From contig CAMJBH010000005.1 of assembly GCA_946403855.1 (NCBI GenBank), positions 1-64,000 on the forward strand: a stretch of DNA of 64,000 nt, in the 5' to 3' direction. Below are positions 52,792 to 61,766 of this stretch, piece by piece. The position numbers were made by a program, and so were the translations under genes. A model generated the notes under the pieces. It did no database searches. It was given only the letters and a program-made list of their open reading frames with translations, and had not been told where the DNA came from. Numbering within the stretch: position 1 is the first letter of the stretch; each line of letters starts with the position of its first letter. The stretch is from an uncultured Bacteroidales bacterium (lineage in GTDB: Bacteria; Bacteroidota; Bacteroidia; Bacteroidales; UBA932).

Positions 52792-53628
52792 TTATACTAT
52801 GGTGACGTAGTTCCCTACGAGCGCGGACAGCTCCCAATAGGAAGCGTCAAGGCTCCGGATGCAGAGGTACGTCACGCCGTTTTCAGAGTAGTATTTGCCC
52901 TGCACCAGCTCCATGCCTACGGAATACTGGATAGGGTTGTCGATAGTCCCCTCTTCGGCGCTGGCCGCTACCTTGACGTACAGGCTGGCGGCGGTGTCCG
53001 GGGTCCAATCCTTCTGCACAATGTGGGGCTGGCGGACCTTGTACAGGTCGCCGTCGTACCAGAGGCGACGGCCCTCGGTGACTTTCTGGCCGATGAGGTT
53101 GCCCCAGGCGGGGAAGAGCGCCGGTGTCTGGGCCGCTTCTTCGTCCGGCAGGTCCCCGGCAGATTCGCCGACGAACTCCCGCACCTGCGACATCACGTCG
53201 TGAATCGCCGGGGCAGTCTTCGGGGTCGGCTCCAGGTCCTCGGGCGTGCCGCCGGCGGCGATGCTCTCCTGTAGCTTGACGATATGGGTGCGGGCGTACT
53301 CCAGAAGAGAATCCGCAAGGCTCTTGGCGTACCTGCGCCACTCCTGGAATGTCTCGAACTCGGCGACCTCCTGCTTTCCGGCGGGGTTGTCGAGGTAGTT
53401 GTTAATCAGGGCCTCCACCTTGTCTGCGGGGTAGTATAGCCGGATAATCTCGTTCACCAGAATCGAGCGGTTCCACTCAGCAGGGGGAAGGGTGATGCTC
53501 AACCAGCGGTACTCGCCCTCGTTATCCGTGTCGTTTTTAGCTATCATGACGTTCACCGTCGCTATTTTCTGCCCGTATTTCGTCACTATGGTGACAGGGT
53601 CAGGCTGCTCTCCGTAATTCCAATTCAT
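52792..53628 (-). CDS. Phage tail protein with CBM5/12-like carbohydrate-binding region
   Basis: A 278-aa protein. Residues ~1-130 are a helical adaptor-like part (EFETFQEWRRYAKSLADSLL). The C-terminal part carries two short aromatic beta motifs: 'LWYDGDLYKVRQPHIVQKDW' near 190-210 and 'GKYYSENGVTYLCIRS' near 246-262, resembling the chitin-binding type 3 (CBM5/12) fold common in phage tail and fibre proteins. It overlaps the end of the reverse transcriptase gene by 29 bp, so it belongs to the same transcript. A role in fibre attachment or surface sugar binding is inferred. Confidence 0.6.
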   Translation of the reverse strand: MNWNYGEQPDPVTIVTKYGQKIATVNVMIAKNDTDNEGEYRWLSITLPPAEWNRSILVNEIIRLYYPADKVEALINNYLDNPAGKQEVAEFETFQEWRRYAKSLADSLLEYARTHIVKLQESIAAGGTPEDLEPTPKTAPAIHDVMSQVREFVGESAGDLPDEEAAQTPALFPAWGNLIGQKVTEGRRLWYDGDLYKVRQPHIVQKDWTPDTAASLYVKVAASAEEGTIDNPIQYSVGMELVQGKYYSENGVTYLCIRSLDASYWELSALVGNYVTIV

Positions 53629-55057
53629 ATTCGTAGTGTTTGAAAATGACGTTATCGTATCTGTGTTGGGGTTTGACGTGGACCACCAGCGCCCGCCGGG
53701 TGACGGAGCAATAGCGGTAGAAGTAATGCAGGGAGGCGAGCGGCTTTGTCCTGACGTTGTAGCTGTAGGCGTGGCTCATCAGCCCCAGATAGGAGTTGAT
53801 GCCGTTCACCGCGTGCTCAAGGTCGCGGGACAGCTCCAGGTCCATGCCCTTCTCCGCAATCCGCCTGCAAATCTTCTCGGCCCGGTGCAGGGTCTCAAGG
53901 TAGTGGCCGCGTGTGGTGTTCGATATGTACTTGCGCCCGGGCCGCAGGGACATGCCCACATAGTTCATCCCCTTGCGGGCCTCCTGTATATAGAACTTCT
54001 TTTCGTGCAGGTGCAGGCGAAGCTCCCGCCAGAGGAAATCCCGCGCAATGACCCTGAACGCCAGCAGGCGCTCCTTGCTCTGGTCCGCAGCCGGGAAGTC
54101 ATCGACGAACCGCTCATACTCGCCGCCGCTCTCCGCGAAGTAGGCTATCGCCATATCATCGAAGAAAGACATATAGAAGTTGGCGAGCAGCTGGCTGGTG
54201 AGGTTCCCTATCGGCATTCCCACGTTGGGGTCCGAATCGAAGAGGCTCTTGCCCTTCGGCAGCTTCTCCCAGAGCGAGAGGTCGCCGGTGCGGACGCAGT
54301 TGTTCTGGGGGCAGTGGAAGACCGTTATCCGCGTCAGGTACAGCAGCGTCTCGATATCGTCGCCGGTGTAGTTCTCACGGATGAAAGGCTCCAGCTTGGC
54401 CCAGAGGATGCGCTTGTCGATGCTCATAAAGAACGCCTGCACGTCGTACTTCGCAAGGTAGGCCATGCGCCTGTAGTCGGCGCTCACCCGGGCAATCTTA
54501 TCCTGCATGGTCTCGATGGCCAGCAGGGTCCCGTAGCCCTTGCGGCAGTTGTACGAGACATTGCCCTGGGCGATGAAACGCGCCTCCAGAAGCGGGTTTA
54601 TCCGTATGGCAATCCAATGCTGGACGATGCGGTCACGGAACGCCGCCGCGAATATCTCGCGGAGCCGGGGGCGCTTCACCACGAAGCAGGTGCTCGTGGA
54701 CGGCTCGTAGGTCTGCGAATAGACCTCCCCGATAAGGTTGTACAGGTCCTCTTCATAGTCGATGCGGTACTCCCCGCACTGGGTTGAGGAAAGTTTCTTG
54801 TGTATGCAATCGAGGTAGGCATCCACCCATCCCGCCACATCCTCATAATCAGTTGCGGCCCACGCCCGCACAGAGTTCTGGTTGTTCTTGTTGTTGTTGT
54901 TGACGTTGCCATTGGAAGCGTTGACGTTCCAGGCGTTGTTCTCGGAGTTCTCTGTGGAGGTAGCTTCGCACACTCGTGACATAACTACGTTGTCCGGGGT
55001 GAGCCCGAGCAGCGCAGTGGTGCGACCATCTGATATCAATGAGGATAGACTAATCAT
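53600..55057 (-). CDS. DGR reverse transcriptase
   Basis: A group II-intron-like reverse transcriptase of the DGR class that copies the TR RNA and misincorporates opposite adenines. Motifs in order: 'RPRLREIFAAAFRDRIVQHW', 'NPLLEARFIAQ', 'AKYDVQAFFMSIDK' (catalytic Asp), 'VGMPIGNLTSQLLANFYMS' (the GxxxSQ motif of DGR enzymes), 'YERFVDDF' (catalytic xxDD, at about 54095-54109, Phe replacing the usual Tyr) and 'HEKKFYIQEARKGMNYVGM'. There is no maturase or endonuclease domain. The start is uncertain: ATGs at 55102, 55057 and 54982 would all translate through the TR, while a GTG at 54838 would begin after it and give 412 aa, a normal DGR size. I give 55057, 7 bp after avd. Confidence 0.93.
   Translation of the reverse strand: MISLSSLISDGRTTALLGLTPDNVVMSRVCEATSTENSENNAWNVNASNGNVNNNNKNNQNSVRAWAATDYEDVAGWVDAYLDCIHKKLSSTQCGEYRIDYEEDLYNLIGEVYSQTYEPSTSTCFVVKRPRLREIFAAAFRDRIVQHWIAIRINPLLEARFIAQGNVSYNCRKGYGTLLAIETMQDKIARVSADYRRMAYLAKYDVQAFFMSIDKRILWAKLEPFIRENYTGDDIETLLYLTRITVFHCPQNNCVRTGDLSLWEKLPKGKSLFDSDPNVGMPIGNLTSQLLANFYMSFFDDMAIAYFAESGGEYERFVDDFPAADQSKERLLAFRVIARDFLWRELRLHLHEKKFYIQEARKGMNYVGMSLRPGRKYISNTTRGHYLETLHRAEKICRRIAEKGMDLELSRDLEHAVNGINSYLGLMSHAYSYNVRTKPLASLHYFYRYCSVTRRALVVHVKPQHRYDNVIFKHYEYELELRRAA
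54854..54960 (-). repeat. DGR template repeat (TR, 107 bp)
   Basis: On the coding (minus) strand this 107-bp segment has 36 adenines and matches the VR at 55568-55674 at every non-adenine position. Its reading frame, shared with the RT frame, is Asn-rich (AAC codons), which lets adenine changes produce many residues but no stop codons. It lies between avd and the RT core domain, the standard DGR order. Confidence 0.95.
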
Positions 55058-55064
55058 AACAACC

Positions 55065-55460
55065 TTAATCATTATGAACATTAGTGGACCCTTCTGCGGC
55101 ATTGACGCACTGAATACCCTTCATAATGAATCCCGCCTGCGAGGCGATATCATGGAAGAGCTTCAGGGCGCGGGCGTACTGCTTCTTTGACACGACCTTA
55201 CGACGAAGGAAGACACGGTAAATGGTCTTGACTTTCGACATCTTCAGCGCGAAAGCCTCCATACATTGAAGCTCATGCGCACCTTTTTGCTCCTTTTTAA
55301 GTGCGAGATACAGGAAATCGAGCGCGTCGTAGAGCGCATCCATAACCTTCTCGCCAGAAATGCGGTTTGGCAGGGACTTCGGGATACGTTCGACCAGCTC
55401 AAAGGTCAGTTCGAGCAGTTCTTCCGTCTTCCTGTAAATGGGTGCCTGCGCCGGTTGCAT
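55065..55460 (-). CDS. avd: DGR accessory variability protein Avd
   Basis: A 131-aa, nearly all-helical basic protein. 'IYRKTEELLELTFELVERIP' followed by KSLPNR is the typical opening of Avd (compare the 'IYKKTYELL...VEKFPKSQR' pattern of known Avd proteins), and four helices can be drawn with Lys/Arg-rich faces. Avd forms a pentameric four-helix-bundle barrel that binds the RT and the TR RNA and is needed for cDNA synthesis. It lies between the VR gene and the TR, 101 bp after the VR gene stop. Confidence 0.85.
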   Translation of the reverse strand: MQPAQAPIYRKTEELLELTFELVERIPKSLPNRISGEKVMDALYDALDFLYLALKKEQKGAHELQCMEAFALKMSKVKTIYRVFLRRKVVSKKQYARALKLFHDIASQAGFIMKGIQCVNAAEGSTNVHND

Positions 55461-55524
55461 ACACTTGAAACTTTTTAATTGTTTTTAGGATTATTCATAT
55501 AACTTCTCTTGCCCTCGCACATCT

Positions 55525-55548
55525 GCCCGCGTCGGAGACGACGCGGGC
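55525..55548 (-). promoter_or_regulatory. Hairpin just downstream of the VR (target-recognition type)
   Basis: A perfect 9-bp GC-rich stem (55525-55533 with 55540-55548, GCCCGCGTC/GACGCGGGC) closes a 6-nt loop 19 bp beyond the VR end and 13 bp beyond the stop codon. No T run follows on either strand, so it does not look like a terminator. DGRs often need a hairpin or cruciform at this place for retrohoming. Confidence 0.7.
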
Positions 55549-55561
55549 GACGGCCAAGATA

Positions 55562-58500
55562 TCAGAATGCGGCCCACGCCCGCACAGAGTACTGGTAGGA
55601 CTTGCTGACGTAGTAGACGACGCCACTGGAAGCGTAGACGCCCCAGGCGACGTTCTCGGAGTACTCTGTGGAGGACCAGTGGTAGGCGGTCGTTACGGTG
55701 TATATGCCAGCGTTGACTGCCATCTGGAAGGAGCCGTTCATGTTGTGCCAGACGAAGCGAGCCAGCTCACCTTCAGCAGGGAGGAACCAATGATGCGCCT
55801 TGAACTTGTCAGCCAGGACCTCACCGGCCTTGACCGTAGGCTCGTAGGCGTGGCAGAGGCTCGCGGCCGGGAAAAAGAACTGCTGGTACTTCGCGCCGGA
55901 TTCGGCGGCGACAGCGGCCATGTTGTCCAGCAGTACCTGCATTTCGGTCTTATTCCCGACAATCATAGGCACCAGAGCGGCCATGTCCACGGCGCTGTCG
56001 GTCATCACGATATCGCGGTGGTGGATAATCTTGATGGTGTTAACCAATCCCCACGGCACCATGTCGCCGACGGCGATGTGCAGGTCGTCGAAGTATTGGG
56101 AGTGCTGCTCATAGAGCGCCTGCGTCACCTCCGTATTGCCGATTTCCGCCAGAACATCGTTACCAGAGAACACCGCGAAGCCGTCGGGCTGGTTTTCGTC
56201 CAGATATCCCGCTTCCGTGGTGTAGGAAACGCCTCGCGTCGTCTTGTTTGTCAGGAACGGGTTATTGTAAGCGGAATACTCCGTGTCCTCCAGCGTCACG
56301 CCGGCCACGCCGTTTGAGGCATTGTTGTACAGGCCCCAATAATGGGAGGCCAAGACGGTGAGCGCCGCGCCTACGCCGTGCCGGGGATTGTTGGGGTCAA
56401 CCCACGTCACCTGCATGATGGGGGTCATCGCATCGTCGTAGTAGTCCAGTACCTGCCCGTTGGCATAAACAAGGTCTCCGACCTGCGGCATGTGCTCGTA
56501 GAAGGCGACCTCGAAGGTGGCGGAGCGGACAGTCCCGGATGTGAGAGTGACCTGCACGGTGACGGTGGCCGTCGGGCCCACGTCCTCCGTGCTGACATTC
56601 TGCACAGACACTACGCCTGTCTTGGCGTTGATGGTCGCATAGGCGTTCGCGGATATCGACCAGGCGATAGACTTGAAGTTGTTGGCGTACTGGCTGTTCG
56701 GAATGAGCTGGAGCGGGTAGTTACCGGTGGCATCGAGGTAATGCTTGCCGTATATCTTCACGCTCGCAAGGTTGATATCCACATAGGTGATGTACAGGTC
56801 GTTCGTCGAATCGTCCACGTCTCCCCAAGCGTCGATATACGCCTGCTTCGTGGCGAAGGTCACGCGGTTGTTGCCGGTGATGTCGATATGGCCCCGGAGG
56901 TCTGCGGAGAGGCTGGCGAGCCATGTCACCATACCCGCGCCGCTCAGGGTCCAGTCCACGCCGTCGATGCGCACGCCGCCAGTCAGCGGGGCTTCATCCT
57001 CGTAGCACTGCTGGATGATGGCCAGCGAGCTGATGTTGCCAGCAGCAGGCGCGACGATGCGGAGCGATTCAAGGAGGGTAGCCCCTTCGAGGGTCAGGGT
57101 GGCGAGGTTGGGCTGGTTCCCCACGGAAAGGTCGGTCAGGCCGGAGCCCAGCTGCACAGAGGTCAGCAGGCGGCTCTCCGGCAGAACGATGCCGTTGATG
57201 GAGGCACAGCCACGGATATCCACGGAGGCGAGGCGCACGCAGTCGGTGAGCCTGAGCGTGCCGCCGATGCGGCTACTCCCGTTGAGGTTGATGCTCTCCA
57301 GAAGCGGGGCGTTGAGCACCAGCGACGTGGGCCTGAAGTTCGGCTTGGTGGAATCCGTCGGCGATATGATGAGGTTCGTCAGGCGCTTGGCGGTAATCTG
57401 GCACTCGCGGCTGTCCTTGACGCTGATGTTCCCAAGGTTGCCCAGGGAGCGGTAGTAGTTGGTGCCGTAGAGGGCGCAGGCGGTGTCACCCTGCACGGGC
57501 GTTCCGCCGGTGAGGTCGAAGTTGACGGCCACGCCCGGCTTGCAGCGCTGGCGCAGCGCCTTGTTAGTCTGGCCGACACGACCGCCAGGCCACAGGTACT
57601 GATGGGGCACAAGGCCGATGAACTGGATTTCGGACGAATTGCCCGCCACGTCGGTGGTCGCCTCGATACCCAGCAGGGCCGATGCGTCAGGCAGGCCGAT
57701 GTTGCCGGAACTGCCGGAAGAGACGGAGAAGTTGCCCCATTCCGCATAGCTGGCCAGCATCACCAGGCGGCGCTTCATATACTGGAGCTCGCTCTGGAGC
57801 TGGTCACCCATCGACTGCGAGATAGGGCGCACGCCACGGTCAGAGACGAAGCCGATGCTCTCGGGGCCCTCGTAGCGGATGCGGGCGGTCTCGTTGTAAG
57901 CCACGGCGGGAATCCTCTTCTGGATGGAGAAGAAGTATTTCCAGATGCAGCCCCAGGGCGTAGGACGGTCGGCGCTATCAACCCAAGGTATGTTTTCCGT
58001 AGAGGATGCGAGCGAGGACATGGCCGTGAAGATGCTCTTGAACGTCTCGCGGATTTCGCCGGTCCCCTCGTACATGGCCTCGCAGGCGTTGAACAGGGCA
58101 TTTGCGCCGCCCTCGTAGAGAGCGACCTGCGACCCTTCAGCGCACGGGTTCTGGCGGTCGATGTAGTAGGGCTTCGTCTGGAATCCGGAATTATCCGTCG
58201 CAAAGATGGTGTCCATGTCATCCTGCGAGAAGAACCACTTGAGCGTCGTCGGGTCAAGGGTGTAGTAGGTGTTCTTGGAACAGTTGTCGGAGCCAGCGAT
58301 GAGCTGCTGGGTAAATGCGTAGTGGAACTTGAGGGAATCCACGTTGATGATATCGGCAGCGTTCTCGCGGGCGTGCTTGGCGATGGACGCGATAAAGGCG
58401 GCGTTCATGTCCTCCCACTCGCCCGGGTTGGCGGCAACGTCATCCGGGAACTCCGTGGAGAGGTTGCGCACCTCCGTCTGCTCGTTCACGTCGTCCCATC

Positions 58501-61500
58501 CTGCCTCCACCCAGAGCTGGTCCACGAAGTCATAGCGGCGCAGCTTGTAGGCATCATCCCCGGCGGTACACCACCAGAGCCAATCACGTGCGGAGGTCTG
58601 CTGGTCCGAGGCCATGAAGCCGCCCGCGCCGGTCCAAGGGCCGACCCAGACCTTGATACGGGGATTATGGCGATAGAAGAAATTGATAAACTCCTTGATT
58701 TTTGCCTCGACAGCGACGGATGGGCCCTTCAGGGACTTGGTTGTGCGCTGCATGTTGGCATCGAGCACGGCGAAATCCCGCGTCACGGTCTTGCAGCGGT
58801 CAAGGTCGAGGTTCACGGCCCCGTTGTACACCCAGCCCGCCACCTCGCCGTCTTCCTCTTCCACGGTGATGCGGTTGGACTGCCAGGGCACGCGCATATC
58901 GGTAAGGGGGAGGTTGTTGTCGGCTCCCTCAATCATGCAGAACATCGCATGGTCGTTTTTCTTGTAGCCCCACGTCGGGTCGTCCATCTTACCGGCCCCG
59001 AAGGTCATAGGCCCCTGGAAGACCGGCGCGGGCTCGTTGTCGGCCTGGGTGAAGTACAGGAAGAGCTCCTGGTACTTCGCCACCCTCGCCTTGCTGTTCT
59101 GCTGCTGGATGGACGTAGCGCCCACGACGGCCCGGTGAAGGTCGTTATACAGGCGGCAGCTGCCCATGAGGTGCGACTGCATGGAGGATGCGTAGTTGAT
59201 TTTGCCGACGAGCTTCGTCGCGTAGGGCACGCCCGGGACGCTCTGGTACTGCGCACCGCGATACATGCCGTTCCCGTCAATCCAGCCGTCCACGACCTCG
59301 GCATAGCCGGGGTGCTCGACGCTCTCGGTCCAGCCGGTCACGTCCTGATGGATTCTTTCGATGGCAACAAGGATGGTGTCGGTCACGTCCTTGAGCTTCG
59401 TCTGGATATTGGAGTAGTAGTAGGTGTTGGCGGTCGAACCCTGACGCGAAGCCTTCAGGCTCTTCGTCTCCTGGCAGATGGTCCCGGAGTGCTCGGGTAT
59501 CTCATGGCCACTCTCGTCGTACACGTGAATCTCCCACCAGCCGGACTGCTTGGCGGTCAGCTCGTGGTAAGGCTGGACACCGTGCCAGATGAGGACGTTC
59601 ACGCCCTTCTGCTTGCACAGGTCGGCGCTCACAAGGCTGTTCGGGCCGAGGATGGCGTTGGCGCTGCGGAAGTCGTTCTTTTCCTGCGCCGTCGGCAGGG
59701 TAGCCACATAGTCGTTGAGCACGTCGGCGCTGGTGAGGGCTCCGTTGTTGCCCTTATAGACGCGGATGCCGTAGATGTCGATATCTGCGGCGTGCTGGCC
59801 AATGACGATGTTCCCGCCGTTGCGCCACCATTGCCCGGCCTCGGTCTCAAAGACAAACTCGCGGTTAATAACTCCGTTGATAAACACACGACACAGAGGC
59901 ATGGCGCTACCGCCAGCGGCCCCGGCGCGAAGCTGGGAAACGATGTTGATGGCGATGCGGACGCGCTCATCTTCCTGCCAGCGGAAATCCTGCGATTCCT
60001 CCGTTACCTTGGTCGCGGTCATAACAGCACCGACCAGCGGCTTCATCTTCAATCCGATGTAACCGGCGGCGCTGGCGTAGTTCTCAAGGGCCGTGATGCA
60101 GGGCGTATCCTCGTCGGTGATGTTGCGCACCTTCAGGTCCAGCTCAAGGGTGACGTTGGAGTTCGGATTACCGTTGAACGAATCCAGCCAGTCGTAGCCG
60201 AACGTCACTTTCTGGCCCGCCAGAAGACGCAGGACACGTTGGCCGTCCTCCGCTTCCAGCCAACCGTCGGTAAGCCACGAGAGGCCCTCGAAAGTGGCCG
60301 TTACGCCGTCGATGGTCTCCACGTTGTCAGTACCACCGGCATTCTTCGCGGAATTGTTGCGGGTCTTGGGATTCAGGACCCAATCGGCCCCGCCGGTGGG
60401 CGCGAACTTGTCGCTGTTATCCACGGTGATGGCCGTGCGGCTCCCGCTCTGCACGCCGTCCACGATGACGGAAAGGTAGGCGTACAGCGTATCGTTCACG
60501 CTGTCCTCAATCTCCACGGTGGCGTTCTGGGCGTAGGACGTGCCCGGGACGGCCAGAATGGTCTCATCCATATAGACCTCGTTCCCGTTGTAGTCGGTGA
60601 GCTTGAAGCGCACGGGGACGGTCTCGCGCCCGGGTGCATAGACGGACCACGAGAAGAACTGCACCGGCACGTAGTTCTGCACGGAGGTGCGCAGGTTCTC
60701 GATGAGTACAACAGGGTCGATGCTCGTACCAGCATCCACCACCACCTGATTGACGACATGCTCGCTCTCGATGGTCCCGCCGGACCCGCCAGCCGAGCAG
60801 GTAAGCCACGCCTCGATGGTCTTTACGCCGGCGGTAAGGAGGCCGTAGATATCGCTGTCATCGTCGGCCTGACCGCGCCACGTCTGTAGCTCGCTGGTGT
60901 ATTCGTTGGCCCCGATGTTGAACGTCTTGGTATAGGTTCCCCTGCTGCCGATGATGCTCACGTGGAGCTGCCGGGCGACGGAGCCTGTGAGAATATAGGC
61001 GAGCGGCAGGGCCGTCACCTGCGTAGCGTCGATGGCCGTGGAGTAATCCAGGGCGAACTCCAGCGTCAGGGTCGTGTAGATGATGTTGCTCCACGTAATC
61101 CAGGCGCTCGTCGCGGTGGAAAGGATATTGCCCTCTTCGTCTGTGACGGCGAAGCTGGCCCGGACGCGAATCTGCTGCGGGTTGGTGTTGGAGAAATACT
61201 TTCCGATGTCGAAGGTATCATACACCGTGTCGTTGGTCTCGCGGGACGTGATGGAATCCGTTCCCACGGTCTCCCATGTGGAACCGCCGTCAACGGAGCG
61301 CTGGAAGGTCAGGATGCCGGATATACCGGCGTTGATGAGCGTGCCGTTGTCGTTCTGGATGGAAGAGAACCGCAGGCCGGTGAGGTGGCGCTTCTCGACA
61401 GAGACAATCTGGTTAGAGACGGTCTCCGAGCACACGAGGCGGGCCGAATAGGTCACGCCGTGTTCCGTGCTGATGGGGATGGCGATGTCCTGGAGCAGCT

Positions 61501-61744
61501 TGCTGGCGTGGGTCGTTGGGTTCTCGACGTAGCTGTCATAATCCGCTTCCGTGGCGAAGCACCAGATATGATAAAACCCATCCTGCTGTTTGGCCTGCGG
61601 GATGGTGATATATCCGAACTTGGTGCCGAAGGTCGCCTTGATGAACGCCTCTACCGCGTCGCCGGAGAAAGGCAGGTTGTTCGCCGGGTCATTCTTCCAG
61701 CTCTGGGACATTGATGTGATGCTGTTGGGGCTTGTTCTTGCCAT
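55562..61744 (-). CDS. Giant phage tail adhesin, target of the DGR (2,060 aa)
   Basis: The DGR variable protein and probable receptor-binding tail component. The start at 61744 (MARTSPNSITS) follows the preceding small gene by 22 bp; an ATG at 61789 would overlap it. Domains seen: beta-rich fibre modules (~1-480), a LamG/concanavalin-like jelly roll (~490-700, 'LELDLKVRNITDEDTP'), a long unassigned middle (~720-1390), an LRR-like ladder (~1440-1600, repeats such as LVLNAPLLESINLNGSS), a Big2-like Ig domain (~1680-1750) and a C-terminal DUF1566/C-type-lectin-like domain (~1760-2060). The domain ends in the VR with YHWSSTEYSENVAWGV. The variable residues lie on the lectin fold's ligand face in known DGR proteins. 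Confidence 0.9.
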   Translation of the reverse strand: MARTSPNSITSMSQSWKNDPANNLPFSGDAVEAFIKATFGTKFGYITIPQAKQQDGFYHIWCFATEADYDSYVENPTTHASKLLQDIAIPISTEHGVTYSARLVCSETVSNQIVSVEKRHLTGLRFSSIQNDNGTLINAGISGILTFQRSVDGGSTWETVGTDSITSRETNDTVYDTFDIGKYFSNTNPQQIRVRASFAVTDEEGNILSTATSAWITWSNIIYTTLTLEFALDYSTAIDATQVTALPLAYILTGSVARQLHVSIIGSRGTYTKTFNIGANEYTSELQTWRGQADDDSDIYGLLTAGVKTIEAWLTCSAGGSGGTIESEHVVNQVVVDAGTSIDPVVLIENLRTSVQNYVPVQFFSWSVYAPGRETVPVRFKLTDYNGNEVYMDETILAVPGTSYAQNATVEIEDSVNDTLYAYLSVIVDGVQSGSRTAITVDNSDKFAPTGGADWVLNPKTRNNSAKNAGGTDNVETIDGVTATFEGLSWLTDGWLEAEDGQRVLRLLAGQKVTFGYDWLDSFNGNPNSNVTLELDLKVRNITDEDTPCITALENYASAAGYIGLKMKPLVGAVMTATKVTEESQDFRWQEDERVRIAINIVSQLRAGAAGGSAMPLCRVFINGVINREFVFETEAGQWWRNGGNIVIGQHAADIDIYGIRVYKGNNGALTSADVLNDYVATLPTAQEKNDFRSANAILGPNSLVSADLCKQKGVNVLIWHGVQPYHELTAKQSGWWEIHVYDESGHEIPEHSGTICQETKSLKASRQGSTANTYYYSNIQTKLKDVTDTILVAIERIHQDVTGWTESVEHPGYAEVVDGWIDGNGMYRGAQYQSVPGVPYATKLVGKINYASSMQSHLMGSCRLYNDLHRAVVGATSIQQQNSKARVAKYQELFLYFTQADNEPAPVFQGPMTFGAGKMDDPTWGYKKNDHAMFCMIEGADNNLPLTDMRVPWQSNRITVEEEDGEVAGWVYNGAVNLDLDRCKTVTRDFAVLDANMQRTTKSLKGPSVAVEAKIKEFINFFYRHNPRIKVWVGPWTGAGGFMASDQQTSARDWLWWCTAGDDAYKLRRYDFVDQLWVEAGWDDVNEQTEVRNLSTEFPDDVAANPGEWEDMNAAFIASIAKHARENAADIINVDSLKFHYAFTQQLIAGSDNCSKNTYYTLDPTTLKWFFSQDDMDTIFATDNSGFQTKPYYIDRQNPCAEGSQVALYEGGANALFNACEAMYEGTGEIRETFKSIFTAMSSLASSTENIPWVDSADRPTPWGCIWKYFFSIQKRIPAVAYNETARIRYEGPESIGFVSDRGVRPISQSMGDQLQSELQYMKRRLVMLASYAEWGNFSVSSGSSGNIGLPDASALLGIEATTDVAGNSSEIQFIGLVPHQYLWPGGRVGQTNKALRQRCKPGVAVNFDLTGGTPVQGDTACALYGTNYYRSLGNLGNISVKDSRECQITAKRLTNLIISPTDSTKPNFRPTSLVLNAPLLESINLNGSSRIGGTLRLTDCVRLASVDIRGCASINGIVLPESRLLTSVQLGSGLTDLSVGNQPNLATLTLEGATLLESLRIVAPAAGNISSLAIIQQCYEDEAPLTGGVRIDGVDWTLSGAGMVTWLASLSADLRGHIDITGNNRVTFATKQAYIDAWGDVDDSTNDLYITYVDINLASVKIYGKHYLDATGNYPLQLIPNSQYANNFKSIAWSISANAYATINAKTGVVSVQNVSTEDVGPTATVTVQVTLTSGTVRSATFEVAFYEHMPQVGDLVYANGQVLDYYDDAMTPIMQVTWVDPNNPRHGVGAALTVLASHYWGLYNNASNGVAGVTLEDTEYSAYNNPFLTNKTTRGVSYTTEAGYLDENQPDGFAVFSGNDVLAEIGNTEVTQALYEQHSQYFDDLHIAVGDMVPWGLVNTIKIIHHRDIVMTDSAVDMAALVPMIVGNKTEMQVLLDNMAAVAAESGAKYQQFFFPAASLCHAYEPTVKAGEVLADKFKAHHWFLPAEGELARFVWHNMNGSFQMAVNAGIYTVTTAYHWSSTEYSENVAWGVYASSGVVYYVSKSYQYSVRAWAAF
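55568..55674 (-). repeat. DGR variable region (VR, 107 bp) at the 3' end of the adhesin gene
   Basis: Compared with the TR, 18 of 107 positions differ and all 18 are adenine in the TR (coding strand). The changes alter 13 of 14 Asn codons, to Tyr, Val, Gly or Ser. The last ~23 bp before the stop, GC-rich and ending GTGGGCCGCA, are unchanged, as expected for the initiation-of-mutagenic-homing segment. Confidence 0.95.
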
Positions 61745-61766
61745 ATAGTTGTGATTTAGTAGGGTT

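Noticed and set aside
56342..60889. A 1,515-codon open frame on the + strand
   Set aside because: It is antisense to the giant adhesin, has skewed His/Val/Gly/Arg-rich composition and no domain; long antisense frames are common in G+C-rich DNA with strong third-position bias.
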